The notes under the pieces were generated by a model that saw nothing but the letters and a program-made list of their open reading frames with translations, searched no databases and had not been told where the DNA came from. From positions 4,192,307 through 4,256,306 of the forward strand of contig NZ_CP132359.1 in the NCBI RefSeq assembly GCF_030758975.1: a DNA stretch of 64,000 nt, in the 5' to 3' direction. Source of the stretch: Bosea beijingensis (lineage in GTDB: Bacteria > Pseudomonadota > Alphaproteobacteria > Rhizobiales > Beijerinckiaceae). How positions within the stretch are numbered: the stretch's first letter is position 1; each line of letters opens with the position of its first letter. Positions 1 through 8,227 of the stretch are shown here, in pieces. A program made the position numbers and the translations under genes.

Positions 1-1
1 C

Positions 2-316
2 GGGCTGGGCTCCGTCGTCGGCGAGGTAGCCCGCTTGCCCATGACAGCGTCGCGTCGCCTTCAGCTCGCCGCGGAGGGCACAGGAGCGATCGGCATTGCG
101 CTGCGACGATGGCGACGCGAGGTCGACGCCTCTGATTTTGGCCAGCCCACGGCGGCGATGACCCGATGGCGGATCTCGGTGCTTCCATCGACAGCGCTGC
201 CGGTGCCGGGGGTAGGGCGGTCACGCTGGCTTGTTGAATTGATTAGGGCCCGGGCAGGCGAAAGCGCGGATTTTGAGTTGGAGGCATGCGATGACACGGG
301 TCGTCTCGGTCTTCCT
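2..316 (+). CDS. imuA: ImuA-like protein, C-terminal fragment cut by window edge
   Basis: ImuA is a RecA-like accessory protein of the SOS mutasome (imuA-imuB-dnaE2) in many alphaproteobacteria. The frame that enters from the left edge reads VVGEVARL, then TASRRLQLAAEG, then TAAMTRWRISVLPS, then GVGRSRWLVELIRAR. This order of motifs is what I know from ImuA C-termini. The recognisable part ends near 316 with GRLGLP, but no stop follows: the frame stays open to 751, some 300 bases into the opposite-strand binding-protein gene. The usual downstream imuB and dnaE2 are absent. The gene may therefore be a remnant, or may have lost its proper end. The N-terminal part lies outside the window. Confidence 0.6.
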
Positions 317-416
317 CAGCGCAAATCGAAACATCAAAGGCCCTCCCAAGCCTCAGTGCGTCCGAGCATCTTCGTTTCTCCGAACCAGCGTCCGCTTCGT
401 TCGAACATGCTCAAAG

Positions 417-442
417 CCGGCCCCGCCGGGTGGCGGAGCCGG
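417..442 (-). terminator. Hairpin after the first binding-protein gene
   Basis: An 11-bp stem (417-427 with 432-442, one G-T pair, loop GGGT) lies just past the stop of the minus-strand gene ending at 451. On the minus strand it is followed by CTTTGAG, so the T-run is weak. It sits between two convergent coding regions. Confidence 0.45.
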
Positions 443-450
443 AAACCGCC

Positions 451-1992
451 TCACTTCGCGACGCTGACTTCCCAGAGGCGCAATTGGGATGCCCAGGGTG
501 TCACGCCGCTCACCTTCTTGGAATGGGCGATGATGTCGAGGTCGTTATGGGTGAAGATGCTCGGGACCTCGTTGATGAAGCGCTTGTTCAGCTCGTCGAA
601 AATCTTCTGGCGCTCAGTGGTATCGGTCACCACCATCGACTTCTGGATCAGGGCGAGCGCCTCCGGCTCTTCCCAGATCTTGCGCGGCTGCTTGTCCTTC
701 GGGCCGGCAATCTGCTCGAATCCGAGCGCGGGGTCGAAGCGGCTCGAATAGGAGAAGGACTGCATCTGGTAGTTGCCCTTGTTGTAGCGATCGAGCTGCG
801 TCGCCCATTCAAGGACCTCGATCTCGGCATTGATGCCGACCGCCTGCATCATCGCCTGGGCGATGACGGCGGTGTTGAAGCTCGGCACCGACGAGCGCTT
901 GTTGGCGAGGATCACGATCTTCTCGCCCTTGTAGCCGGCCTTCTGCAGTAGCGCCTTGGCGGCGGCGGGGTCGTATTTGAAGCCCTGCTTCTCGACATCG
1001 CCATAGTATTTCGAGGTCGTGTACACCGGCGAGTTGTTGGGTTTGCCAAGGCCGTTCGAGACATTGGCGACGAGCTCGGGGAAGTCGATCGCGGCGGCGA
1101 TCGCCTGGCGCAGGGCCTGGTTCTTCATCACCGGGTCACGCGTCTGGATGATCAGGCTGTGCCGGACGGGGTTCGGGGCGATCGCGAGGGTCAGGTTCTG
1201 AGCATTCTTGAGATCGGGAACGTCCGATTCCGGCATCAGTGCCATGTCGAGCGAGCCCGCGAGCAGGCCGGCCTTCACCGTCGCCGCGTCAGGGATGACC
1301 ATGAAGCGGGCTTCCTTCACCAGCGGGCGCTTCGAGCCGATATAGCCATCGCGCTTGTCACCCTTGGGCGAGACATACTGGTCGAAGGCGAGAAGCTGGA
1401 CCGATTGGGCGCGCTTCCACTCGCCGAGCATGAAGGGGCCGGTGCCGATCGGCTTGTCCCAACTGCCATCGGCCTTGACCGAGTCCTTGTGAAGCACGGC
1501 GGTGCCGCCGCAATCGGCGCGGGCGAGCGAGTCGAGAAAGAGGCCGTTGGGCTCGTTGATCTCCATCACGACCGTGTCGGCATCGGGGGCGGTGGCCTTC
1601 TCGACCTTGAGGCCGTTGCGGCCGTCGAAATCGGAGATGCAGCGCCAGTCGGTCTTCGGATCCATGTAGCGGTTCCAGCTCCACAGCACGTCGGCCGAGG
1701 TCATGGTCGCGCCATTGTGGAACTTCACGCCCTTGCGCAGGCGGAAGGTGTAGGTCTTGCCGTCAGGCGAGATATCGACCTTCTCGGCGAGCAGCGGGCC
1801 GACGGAGCCGTCCTCGGCATAGCCGACGAGGCCCTCGACCATGTGCAGCACGACGGAATCGGTGTTGCCGTCGCGGTTCACGCCCGGATTGGTCGAGCGG
1901 ATGTCGGCGTTGAGCACGGCCGTCAGCGTCTGGGCCTGCAGGGCGCCGGCCGAGAGGGCCAGTGCGGTGGCGGAGACAAGGAAGCGCTTCAT
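451..1992 (-). CDS. ABC transporter substrate-binding protein, family 5 (SBP1)
   Basis: A periplasmic solute-binding protein of the DppA/OppA class (513 aa), expected to deliver peptides or similar solutes to an ABC importer. Residues 1-20 form a Sec signal peptide ending ALQA. The mature protein has the family-5 landmarks VEGLVGY, a central PDGKTYTFRLRKGVKFHNG, and WNRYMDPKTDWRC. Cys residues in DWRC and ARADC are shared by all three paralogues in the window and may form a disulfide. The start has AGGGG eight bases upstream. It follows an alpha/beta hydrolase gene on the same strand (30-bp gap), so the two are probably cotranscribed. No permease or ATPase gene is nearby. Confidence 0.9.
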   Translation of the reverse strand: MKRFLVSATALALSAGALQAQTLTAVLNADIRSTNPGVNRDGNTDSVVLHMVEGLVGYAEDGSVGPLLAEKVDISPDGKTYTFRLRKGVKFHNGATMTSADVLWSWNRYMDPKTDWRCISDFDGRNGLKVEKATAPDADTVVMEINEPNGLFLDSLARADCGGTAVLHKDSVKADGSWDKPIGTGPFMLGEWKRAQSVQLLAFDQYVSPKGDKRDGYIGSKRPLVKEARFMVIPDAATVKAGLLAGSLDMALMPESDVPDLKNAQNLTLAIAPNPVRHSLIIQTRDPVMKNQALRQAIAAAIDFPELVANVSNGLGKPNNSPVYTTSKYYGDVEKQGFKYDPAAAKALLQKAGYKGEKIVILANKRSSVPSFNTAVIAQAMMQAVGINAEIEVLEWATQLDRYNKGNYQMQSFSYSSRFDPALGFEQIAGPKDKQPRKIWEEPEALALIQKSMVVTDTTERQKIFDELNKRFINEVPSIFTHNDLDIIAHSKKVSGVTPWASQLRLWEVSVAK

Positions 1993-2022
1993 GGTGTTTT
2001 CCCCTGTTGTTCTTATGACCGT

Positions 2023-2907
2023 TCAGCCAGCCTTGCGGGCGGCGCGGATGCGGCGAAGCTCGCCGGCGAAGAAATCCTCGACGACCGGCACGACCTTGAC
2101 GCCGTCATGCGGCGTGTTCGGCACGAGGTCGAAGCGGGCGGCGATGCCGTGCTCGGCGAAGTTGTCGCGCAGGCTCGCCAGCCGCTCCGGCCGGTTGGTG
2201 CCGGCATGGTTGGCGTCCGGCATCCAGTTGCGGCCACCCGGCTTGTGCGTGATCTCCCAGGTCTCAAGATCGGCGGCGCCAACGACCATCTGCACCGCGA
2301 CCTGCTTCATCGCGGGGATGTCGAGTTCCTGGCCGAAGAGTTCGGCGAAGTTGCGCGTGCCGACCCACCAGTCGCGGCTGGGGTCGAGCAGGGTGACCGA
2401 GCCCGGCGCGCCGATCGAGACGCCCCAGAGCTTGTGCGGCTGCAGCATCAGGAAGCGATGGGCGAAATGCCCGCCGCCGGAATAGCCGAACAGGCCGAAA
2501 CGGTCGAAGGCGATGCCATAGCGCTCGGAGATTTCCTCGACGATGGCGAGCAGGACATGGTCGTAGCGGAGGTTGCCCTCGCGCATGTACTTGAAGCCGT
2601 CGCGATAGCCGTCACCCATCACGCCGATCGGGAAGAGCGGCGCCAGGATGATGCAGTTGTTCCAGCGGGCGAAGGACGAGAAGGCGTCGCGATAGCCGGT
2701 GAAGCCGCGACCGGTACCATGCATCGCGACGATCAGCTCCGGCTTCTCGCCGCCTTCGCCGAGGCTCGGCGGGACATAGAGGCAATACGGGAAGCGCGCG
2801 TCGTGCTTCGAGGAATAGATCGAGGTCGGGCCGTACTCGTAGAGCGCCTTGGCGCGGGCGGCCGCCTCGGCATCGGGCTTGGCGGTCTGTTCTGCCACGA
2901 CGTTCAC
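2023..2907 (-). CDS. Alpha/beta hydrolase
   Basis: A 294-aa cytoplasmic protein with no signal peptide. The fold is shown by an oxyanion-type HG (63-64), a nucleophile elbow GYSGGG (Ser143), a probable acid at Asp213 and a C-terminal His267 in NTPHDG. It resembles polyhydroxybutyrate-depolymerase or esterase-like hydrolases; the substrate cannot be told from sequence. It is the first gene of a likely two-gene unit with SBP1 and lies divergent from the GntR gene at 3099, so it probably acts on what SBP1 imports and is controlled by that regulator. This functional link is inference. Confidence 0.75.
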   Translation of the reverse strand: MNVVAEQTAKPDAEAAARAKALYEYGPTSIYSSKHDARFPYCLYVPPSLGEGGEKPELIVAMHGTGRGFTGYRDAFSSFARWNNCIILAPLFPIGVMGDGYRDGFKYMREGNLRYDHVLLAIVEEISERYGIAFDRFGLFGYSGGGHFAHRFLMLQPHKLWGVSIGAPGSVTLLDPSRDWWVGTRNFAELFGQELDIPAMKQVAVQMVVGAADLETWEITHKPGGRNWMPDANHAGTNRPERLASLRDNFAEHGIAARFDLVPNTPHDGVKVVPVVEDFFAGELRRIRAARKAG

Positions 2908-2930
2908 GGCGTCTCTCCTCTGGCGAAATT

Positions 2931-2942
2931 ATTGGCGCCAAT
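2931..2942. promoter_or_regulatory. Perfect dyad ATTGGCGCCAAT in divergent promoter
   Basis: A perfect 12-bp palindrome 23 bases upstream of the hydrolase start, in the region shared with the divergent gntR gene. Its position and symmetry suit an operator for the neighbouring GntR protein. No consensus match was tested. Confidence 0.4.
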
Positions 2943-2955
2943 TATGTTGCATGAT

Positions 2956-2975
2956 ATGGTTGGCTTCGCAACCAT
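2956..2975. promoter_or_regulatory. Inverted repeat ATGGTTG-N6-CAACCAT
   Basis: Seven-base arms (2956-2962 and 2969-2975) around GCTTCG. FadR-subfamily GntR proteins often bind TGGT-Nx-ACCA sites, and this repeat contains that pattern. It lies between the hydrolase and gntR genes and is a candidate operator. Confidence 0.4.
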
Positions 2976-3000
2976 CTTCTTCCAGCCTGCGCGAATCCTG

Positions 3001-3090
3001 CTAGAGCATCGCTTCGGCGCATATTCGCTGATGCCGACCATCGATTCTCAACCCGAACCGATGTTCAAGCCGCTCGAAAATGCTTTAGAG
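3001..3090. repeat. Degenerate palindromic repeat with CTAGAGCAT ends
   Basis: The segment starts CTAGAGCAT (3001-3009) and ends CGCTCGAAAATGCTTTAGAG; the outer nine bases are inverted copies with one mismatch. The CTAGAGCAT / GCTCGAAAATGCTCTAG pattern is familiar to me as a dispersed repeat of Hyphomicrobiales genomes. Here it forms most of the gntR leader and ends nine bases before the start codon. Confidence 0.4.
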
Positions 3091-3098
3091 AGCCTGCC

Positions 3099-3764
3099 AT
3101 GACGTCCGAGCGGAAACGCAAGAACACCAGCACGCGGCGCGCCATGCTCGCCAACGAGATCGCGCAGGCGATCCGTCTGCGCGCCTTCAGGCCGGGCGAG
3201 TGGCTGCGCCAGATCGACCTCGAAGAGCGCTTCGAGGCGACGCGCTTCGACGTGCGCAGTGCGCTCGACGAGCTCGCCGTGCGCAAGACGATCGAACATG
3301 TTCCGAACCGGGGCTATCGCGTCGCCGAGGTCGACATGAAGACCTATGAGGAGATCCTCGCGACGCGCATCATCCTGGAGAGGGCCACGGCCGAGGGCGT
3401 GGTCGCGCGGATCGACGCCGCCGCGATCGCGCGGCTGGACGAACTCGCGGCGCAGTTCTCCGCCGCGGTCACGACCGGGAGCCGGACCGAGCAGAGCGAG
3501 ATCAACCGCGCCTTCCATCAATTCATGTACTCCTTCTGCGGCAACGCCGTGCTGGAGGAGATGATCTGGGGCCTGCGTGACCGCGGGCGCGGTTCGCAGA
3601 TCACGGTGTGGAGTTCGCATGAGCTGCTCCAGAAGAGCGATCGCGAGCATTACGAGATGATGGCGGCTCTGAAGGCGCGCGACGCAGGAGCGCTGGCGGC
3701 CCTGATCGCGACCCATATCATCAAGGGCGCGCCCGTCGGCCCGGCTCCGGTCGAGCCGGGCTGA
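3099..3764 (+). CDS. GntR family transcriptional regulator, FCD type (GntR-1)
   Basis: A 221-aa DNA-binding regulator. Residues about 10-75 form the winged helix-turn-helix (ANEIAQAIRLRAFRPGEWLRQIDL with a following RSALDELAVR recognition region, wing GYRVAEVD). Residues about 85-210 are the helical FCD ligand-binding domain, with EILATRIILE and FHQFMYSFCGN typical of FadR-like members. Divergent from the hydrolase-SBP1 unit and convergent with SBP2, it is the likely local regulator of peptide-binding genes. The ligand is unknown. Confidence 0.85.
   Translation: MTSERKRKNTSTRRAMLANEIAQAIRLRAFRPGEWLRQIDLEERFEATRFDVRSALDELAVRKTIEHVPNRGYRVAEVDMKTYEEILATRIILERATAEGVVARIDAAAIARLDELAAQFSAAVTTGSRTEQSEINRAFHQFMYSFCGNAVLEEMIWGLRDRGRGSQITVWSSHELLQKSDREHYEMMAALKARDAGALAALIATHIIKGAPVGPAPVEPG
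3739..3761. terminator. Hairpin at convergent gene ends
   Basis: A perfect 9-bp stem (3739-3747 with 3753-3761, loop CGGTC) overlaps the last codons of gntR, just before its stop, and faces the end of SBP2 at 3778. It has no T-run, so it may only act as a weak or bidirectional stop. Confidence 0.25.
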
Positions 3765-3777
3765 ACGACCGCCGCCC

Positions 3778-5319
3778 TTACTTGGCGACGGCGACTTCCC
3801 AGAGGCGCGGCTTGGAGGCGACCCAGGGCGCGAAGCCCTGCAGGCGCTTCGAGACGACCGCCGTATCGACCTGATTGTAGAGGAAGATCAGCGGCGCATC
3901 GGCCAGCATCATCACATGGAGCTGGTCGAAGATCTTCTTCCGTTCGGCCTCGTCGCTGATCAGCGTCGCCTTCTCGATCAGCGCATCGGCCTCGCGATTG
4001 TCCCAGACCTTGGAAGGCAATTTGTCCTTCGGACCGGAGAACTGGTTGTAGCTCTGGGCCGGGTCGATGCGGGCGGAATAGCTGAAGGACATCATCTGGT
4101 AGTTGCCCTTCGAGAAGCGGTCGAGCTGCGTCGCCCATTCCAGGATCTCGATATCGGCCTTGATGCCGGCGGCCTGCAGCATCGCCTGCGCCATGATCGC
4201 GATCGGGTAGCTCGGCACGGTCGAGCGCTTGTTGGCGATCAGCTTGATCGTCTCACCCTTGTAGCCGGCCTCGGCGAGCAGCTTCTTCACGCGCGCGGGG
4301 TCGTGCGTGTAGCGCTTCTTCTGGACCTCGTCGTAATAGGGAGAGGTGATGTAGACCGCCGAGTTGTTGACCTTGCCAAGCCCGTTCGAGACGGCGCCGA
4401 CGATCTCGTCCTGATCGAGCGCCGCCATGATCGCCTGCCGCATGCGGACATCGCTGAGCAGCGGGTCGCGGCTCTGGAGCAGGATGCCGTGCTTGGTGGC
4501 GCTCGGCGCGGTCAGCACCTGCAGGCCGCTCTTCTTCATCTCCGGCACGTCCTCGTCCGGCACGTCGGCGACGTCGAGCGCGCCCGACATCAAGCCGGCC
4601 TTGACGGTCGCGCCATCGGCGATTGCGAGAAACTTCACCTCGGCCGCGAGCGGGCGCTTGGAGCCGACATAGCCGTCGCGCTTGTCGCCGGGCGGGGAGG
4701 CATAGGCGTCGAAGCGCTTCAGCAGCACGAATTCGCCGCGGCGCCAGTCGGCAAGCTGGAAGGGCCCGGTGCCGACCGGCTTGTCCCAACTGCCATCGGC
4801 CTTGAGCGAGTCCTTGTGCAGGATTGCGACCATGGCGCAATCGGTGCGGGCCATGGTTTCCAGGAAAAGCGCGCTCGGCTTCTCCAGCTTCATCACGAAG
4901 GTCGCAGCGTCGGGCGCGGTCGCTTCCGTGACCTTGAGCCCGATGCGGCCGTCGAATTCCGGCTTGCAGCGCCAGTCGGTCTTCGCGTCCATGTAGCGGT
5001 TCCAGCTCCACAGCACGTCGGCCGAACTCATCTCGGCGCCGTTATGGAACTTCACGCCCTTGCGCAGGTGGAAGGTGTAGGTCAGCCCGTCTTGGGAGAC
5101 GTCGACCTTCTCGGCAAGGAGGGGCGCGACGGCGCCGTTCTCGCGATATCCGACGAGGCCCTCGACCATGTGCAGCACGACGGCGTCGGTGTTGTCGTCG
5201 CGGTTGACGCCCGGATTGGTCGAACGGATGTCGGCGTTGAGCGCGACATTGATGGTCTGTGCCTGTGCCGCGCCGCCAAGAAGCGCGAGCGCCAGCGCAG
5301 AGGCCGAAAAGCGGATCAT
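3778..5319 (-). CDS. ABC transporter substrate-binding protein, family 5 (SBP2)
   Basis: The second of three paralogous peptide-type binding proteins (513 aa from the start used here). I chose the ATG at 5319 because it begins a proper signal peptide (MIRFSASALALALLGGAAQA) and has GAGGGAA upstream; an upstream in-frame start at 5352 would spoil the signal. The mature part shares NADIRSTNPGVNRD, HMVEGLVGY and WNRYMDAKTDWRC with SBP1. It follows SBP3 on the same strand with an 85-bp gap. Ligand and partner permease are unknown. Confidence 0.9.
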   Translation of the reverse strand: MIRFSASALALALLGGAAQAQTINVALNADIRSTNPGVNRDDNTDAVVLHMVEGLVGYRENGAVAPLLAEKVDVSQDGLTYTFHLRKGVKFHNGAEMSSADVLWSWNRYMDAKTDWRCKPEFDGRIGLKVTEATAPDAATFVMKLEKPSALFLETMARTDCAMVAILHKDSLKADGSWDKPVGTGPFQLADWRRGEFVLLKRFDAYASPPGDKRDGYVGSKRPLAAEVKFLAIADGATVKAGLMSGALDVADVPDEDVPEMKKSGLQVLTAPSATKHGILLQSRDPLLSDVRMRQAIMAALDQDEIVGAVSNGLGKVNNSAVYITSPYYDEVQKKRYTHDPARVKKLLAEAGYKGETIKLIANKRSTVPSYPIAIMAQAMLQAAGIKADIEILEWATQLDRFSKGNYQMMSFSYSARIDPAQSYNQFSGPKDKLPSKVWDNREADALIEKATLISDEAERKKIFDQLHVMMLADAPLIFLYNQVDTAVVSKRLQGFAPWVASKPRLWEVAVAK

Positions 5320-5404
5320 TCCCGTTCCCTCGTTGTCTTGTCGTTCGGGCATGCCCCGTGGGGCATGCCCTGCTGTCGGAGGTCGCGAAGGCGAGGTGAC
5401 GGCT

Positions 5405-6958
5405 TTACTGGCCGGTGCTGACTTCCCAGGCGCGGGGCAGCGAGCTCAGCGTCGAGACATAGCCCTGGGTCTTGGCGCCCATCGCGCCGCCGACGATGCC
5501 GTTATAGAGCATCACCATCGGCACTTCGGCGATGAAGCGCTTGTGCAGCTCATCGAAGATCTTCTGGCGCTCGGCCTTGTCGTTCACGACCATGGACTTG
5601 TCGAGCAGGGCCTGCACTTCGGGATTGTCCCAGAGCTTGCGCGGCTGCTTGTCCTTCGGGCCGGTCATCGACTCGTAGCTCAGGGCGGGGTCCATGCGGC
5701 CGGAATAGGGGAAGGCCTGGATCGTGTAGTTGCCCTTGCTGTAGCGGTCGAGCTGCGTCGCCCATTCCAGCACCTCGATCTCGATGTTGAAGCCGACGGC
5801 CTGCAGCATCTGCTGGGCGACGACAGCGGCGTCGAAGCTCTCGGGATAGCGCTTGTTGGCGAGCATCACGATCTTCTCGCCCTTGTAGCCGGCCTCCGCG
5901 AGGAGCTTCTTGGCGGCGGCGGGATCGTATTTCCAGCCCTGCTTCTGGACCGGGCCGTAATAGGCGGAGAGCGCCGGCACGATCGAGTTGTTGGGCGAGC
6001 CGATACCGTCGGTGACGGCGCCGACCAGCTCCTTGGAGTCGATCGCCGCGGCCATGGCCTGGCGCAGCTTGACGTTCTGCAGCAGCGGGTCGCGGGTCTG
6101 GATGATCAGGCCGACGAGACCCATGCTGGTGACGACCGAGGTCTTGACCTTGTCGTTCTTCTTGAGCTCGGCGATGTCGGTATTGGCGATATCCGGGACG
6201 ACATCGATATCGCCCTTCAGCAGGGCGGCCTTGGCGGTCGAGTTATCGGGGATGACGAGGAAGCGGACCTCGTCGACCAGCGGCTTCTTGGCGCCGGTCA
6301 GGCCGTCGATCTTGCCGGGCAGCGAGGCATAGTCGGCGAAGCGATCCAGCTTGATGTATTCGCCGCGCTTCCATTCCGCGAACTTGAACGGGCCTGTGCC
6401 GATCGGCTTGTCGAAGGAGCCGTCGGCCTTGACCGAGTCCTTGTGCAGGATGCCGGTCATGGCGCAGTCGGTGCGGGCCAGAGCCGAGAGGAAGAGCGCG
6501 CTCGGCTTGTCCAGCTCGAAGACGACGGTCTTGTCGTTCGGGGCCGAGATCTTCTCGACCTTGACCTGGCCGCGGCCGTCGAATTCCGAGAGGCAGCGCC
6601 AGTCGGTCTTCGGGTCCATGTAGCGATTCCAGCTCCACAGCACGTCGGCCGCGGTGAGCGGCGCACCGTTATGGAACTTCACGCCCTGGCGGAGCGTGAA
6701 GGTATAGCTCTTGCCGTCCGGAGAGATATCGACCTTCTCGGCCAGCAATGGCTTCGGCAGGGCATCCTCGCCATAGGCGACGAGGCCCTCGACCATCTGC
6801 ACGACGACGCCGTCGGTATTGGCGTCGCGGTTGACGCCCGGATTGATCGAGCGGATGTCGGCGCGGAGCTGGATCTTGAGCGTGCTCGCCCCCGCGGCCT
6901 GGACGAGGCCGCCGCACAGCAGCGCGGCGGCGAGGGCGGTGGTGGTGGTTCGGCGCAT
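5405..6958 (-). CDS. ABC transporter substrate-binding protein, family 5 (SBP3)
   Basis: The third paralogue (about 517 aa). Two ATGs lie in tandem at 6961 and 6958. The AGGGG ribosome-binding site is better spaced for 6958, which I use. An N-terminal signal peptide (MRRTTTTALAAALLCGGLVQAAGA) precedes RADIRSINPGVNRD, VQMVEGLVAYGED and WNRYMDPKTDWRC. It follows the C45-family enzyme gene on the same strand (44-bp gap) and precedes SBP2, so the three probably form one unit. The AACAACAGGGGAA leader bases are nearly the same as those before SBP1, which suggests duplication that included the translation start region. Confidence 0.9.
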   Translation of the reverse strand: MRRTTTTALAAALLCGGLVQAAGASTLKIQLRADIRSINPGVNRDANTDGVVVQMVEGLVAYGEDALPKPLLAEKVDISPDGKSYTFTLRQGVKFHNGAPLTAADVLWSWNRYMDPKTDWRCLSEFDGRGQVKVEKISAPNDKTVVFELDKPSALFLSALARTDCAMTGILHKDSVKADGSFDKPIGTGPFKFAEWKRGEYIKLDRFADYASLPGKIDGLTGAKKPLVDEVRFLVIPDNSTAKAALLKGDIDVVPDIANTDIAELKKNDKVKTSVVTSMGLVGLIIQTRDPLLQNVKLRQAMAAAIDSKELVGAVTDGIGSPNNSIVPALSAYYGPVQKQGWKYDPAAAKKLLAEAGYKGEKIVMLANKRYPESFDAAVVAQQMLQAVGFNIEIEVLEWATQLDRYSKGNYTIQAFPYSGRMDPALSYESMTGPKDKQPRKLWDNPEVQALLDKSMVVNDKAERQKIFDELHKRFIAEVPMVMLYNGIVGGAMGAKTQGYVSTLSSLPRAWEVSTGQ

Positions 6959-7002
6959 CATGTTCCCCTGTTGTTTTTTCGGTTGTGACGCGGTGCTGGC
7001 TG

Positions 7003-8145
7003 TTATTCCGCCGCTTCGGCGAGCAGCACGGGCTCCTCGGTCAGGCTGTAGCGGGTGAAGACGCGGTTCTGGGCCGGCAGCGGCGCGACCTCCATGATCC
7101 CCTTGGCCGGCTGCATAATCACCATGGCGACGGTGGCCGAGAGATTGCCGGCCTCGTTCGGGCGCACCGGACGGCAGACCGAGTGAGGCGCCAGGAAATC
7201 GTCGAAGAAGGCCTGCTTGAGGTCGTCGACGGTCAGCTTGCGGCCGGCTTCGTCGAGCAGCTTGCGGACGCGCCAGTCGCGATAGAAGCTCTCCGGCACG
7301 CGCGGAATGCCGGTATCCTTGATCTTGGTCAGCGCGATCTGGCCGACCCAGTGATTGGCATGCACGATCATGCCGTCCTGCGGATAGAGCGGGAAGGCCT
7401 CGTCCGGGGCGCACTCGAAATCGATGCCAAAACCCTTCACGGTCGAGAGCATCATGTTGTTCGAACAGGCCTTCGGCGTCGTCGCCACGGCCTTGATCGC
7501 AAAGGCGAGATGCTCCTGCTCCAGCACCTTGCGGCGGATCAGTGCGAGGGGCACGCCGGCCTGGGTGAAATCACGCTCGGATTCGAGATAGTTGGCGGTG
7601 ATCGAGATGCCGGCGGCATTCATGCCGCAGCGGGCGAGGCCGCCGGCCTCGACGAAGGTCAGGAAATCCGGGCCGTCGGTGCGGCGCACGCGCAGCACGA
7701 TCGCGGTTTCCGCGCATTCGGCCTTCCAGTCCCAGTTCTGGCCGTGGATCAGTTCGCCCGAGGCGCTGCGCTCCGGCAGGATGATCGCGCCGGTGCAGCC
7801 GTCGTCGAGCTCTTCCTGGGCCTCGATCGGCTTGTTCTTGACGAGGCGAGCCTTGGCGATGACTTCGGTGCGGGCATTGACCATGACGATGTCTTCGAGC
7901 GCGACGCCGGCGCCGTCGGCGATGCCGCGCATCTCCTCGATGTAATGCGCGCCGAAAGCCTCGATCTCCTTCGCGAACTCGGCGATCAGCGCCGATTTCG
8001 CGGCGGCGTCGTAGCCGAGCTCGCCAAGCTGGCCGCCATAGAGCTCGATCGAGCGCTTCACACGACCTGGTACGGCGGCGCCATGCTGGCGGCCGCGCTC
8101 ATAGGGCGTGCCCGACACGTCGACGAAGGGGCAGGGCTGGACCAT
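7003..8145 (-). CDS. C45 family autoproteolytic acyltransferase/hydrolase
   Basis: An Ntn-hydrolase of the acyl-CoA:6-aminopenicillanate acyltransferase class (380 aa). It opens with GTPYERGRQHG, typical of the family, and has the self-cleavage and nucleophile site DDGCTGA at Cys117, followed by HGQNWDW. C45 members cleave amide bonds or transfer acyl groups; the substrate here is unknown. I prefer the ATG at 8145 because GGAAAG sits at a workable distance, whereas the ATG at 8154 directly abuts it. It is the first gene of the SBP3-SBP2 unit and divergent from GntR-2. Confidence 0.85.
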   Translation of the reverse strand: MVQPCPFVDVSGTPYERGRQHGAAVPGRVKRSIELYGGQLGELGYDAAAKSALIAEFAKEIEAFGAHYIEEMRGIADGAGVALEDIVMVNARTEVIAKARLVKNKPIEAQEELDDGCTGAIILPERSASGELIHGQNWDWKAECAETAIVLRVRRTDGPDFLTFVEAGGLARCGMNAAGISITANYLESERDFTQAGVPLALIRRKVLEQEHLAFAIKAVATTPKACSNNMMLSTVKGFGIDFECAPDEAFPLYPQDGMIVHANHWVGQIALTKIKDTGIPRVPESFYRDWRVRKLLDEAGRKLTVDDLKQAFFDDFLAPHSVCRPVRPNEAGNLSATVAMVIMQPAKGIMEVAPLPAQNRVFTRYSLTEEPVLLAEAAE

Positions 8146-8227
8146 GGCGCACATCTTTCCGGTATGCTGGCGGGAGATCGTGCTATAGTGTATTTCATCA
8201 TCAACTAAAACAATCAAGGCCCTTCCG

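Noticed and set aside
1159..3102. 647-codon frame on the + strand across SBP1 and the hydrolase gene
   Set aside because: It runs antisense through two real genes and the intergenic promoter and resembles no family.
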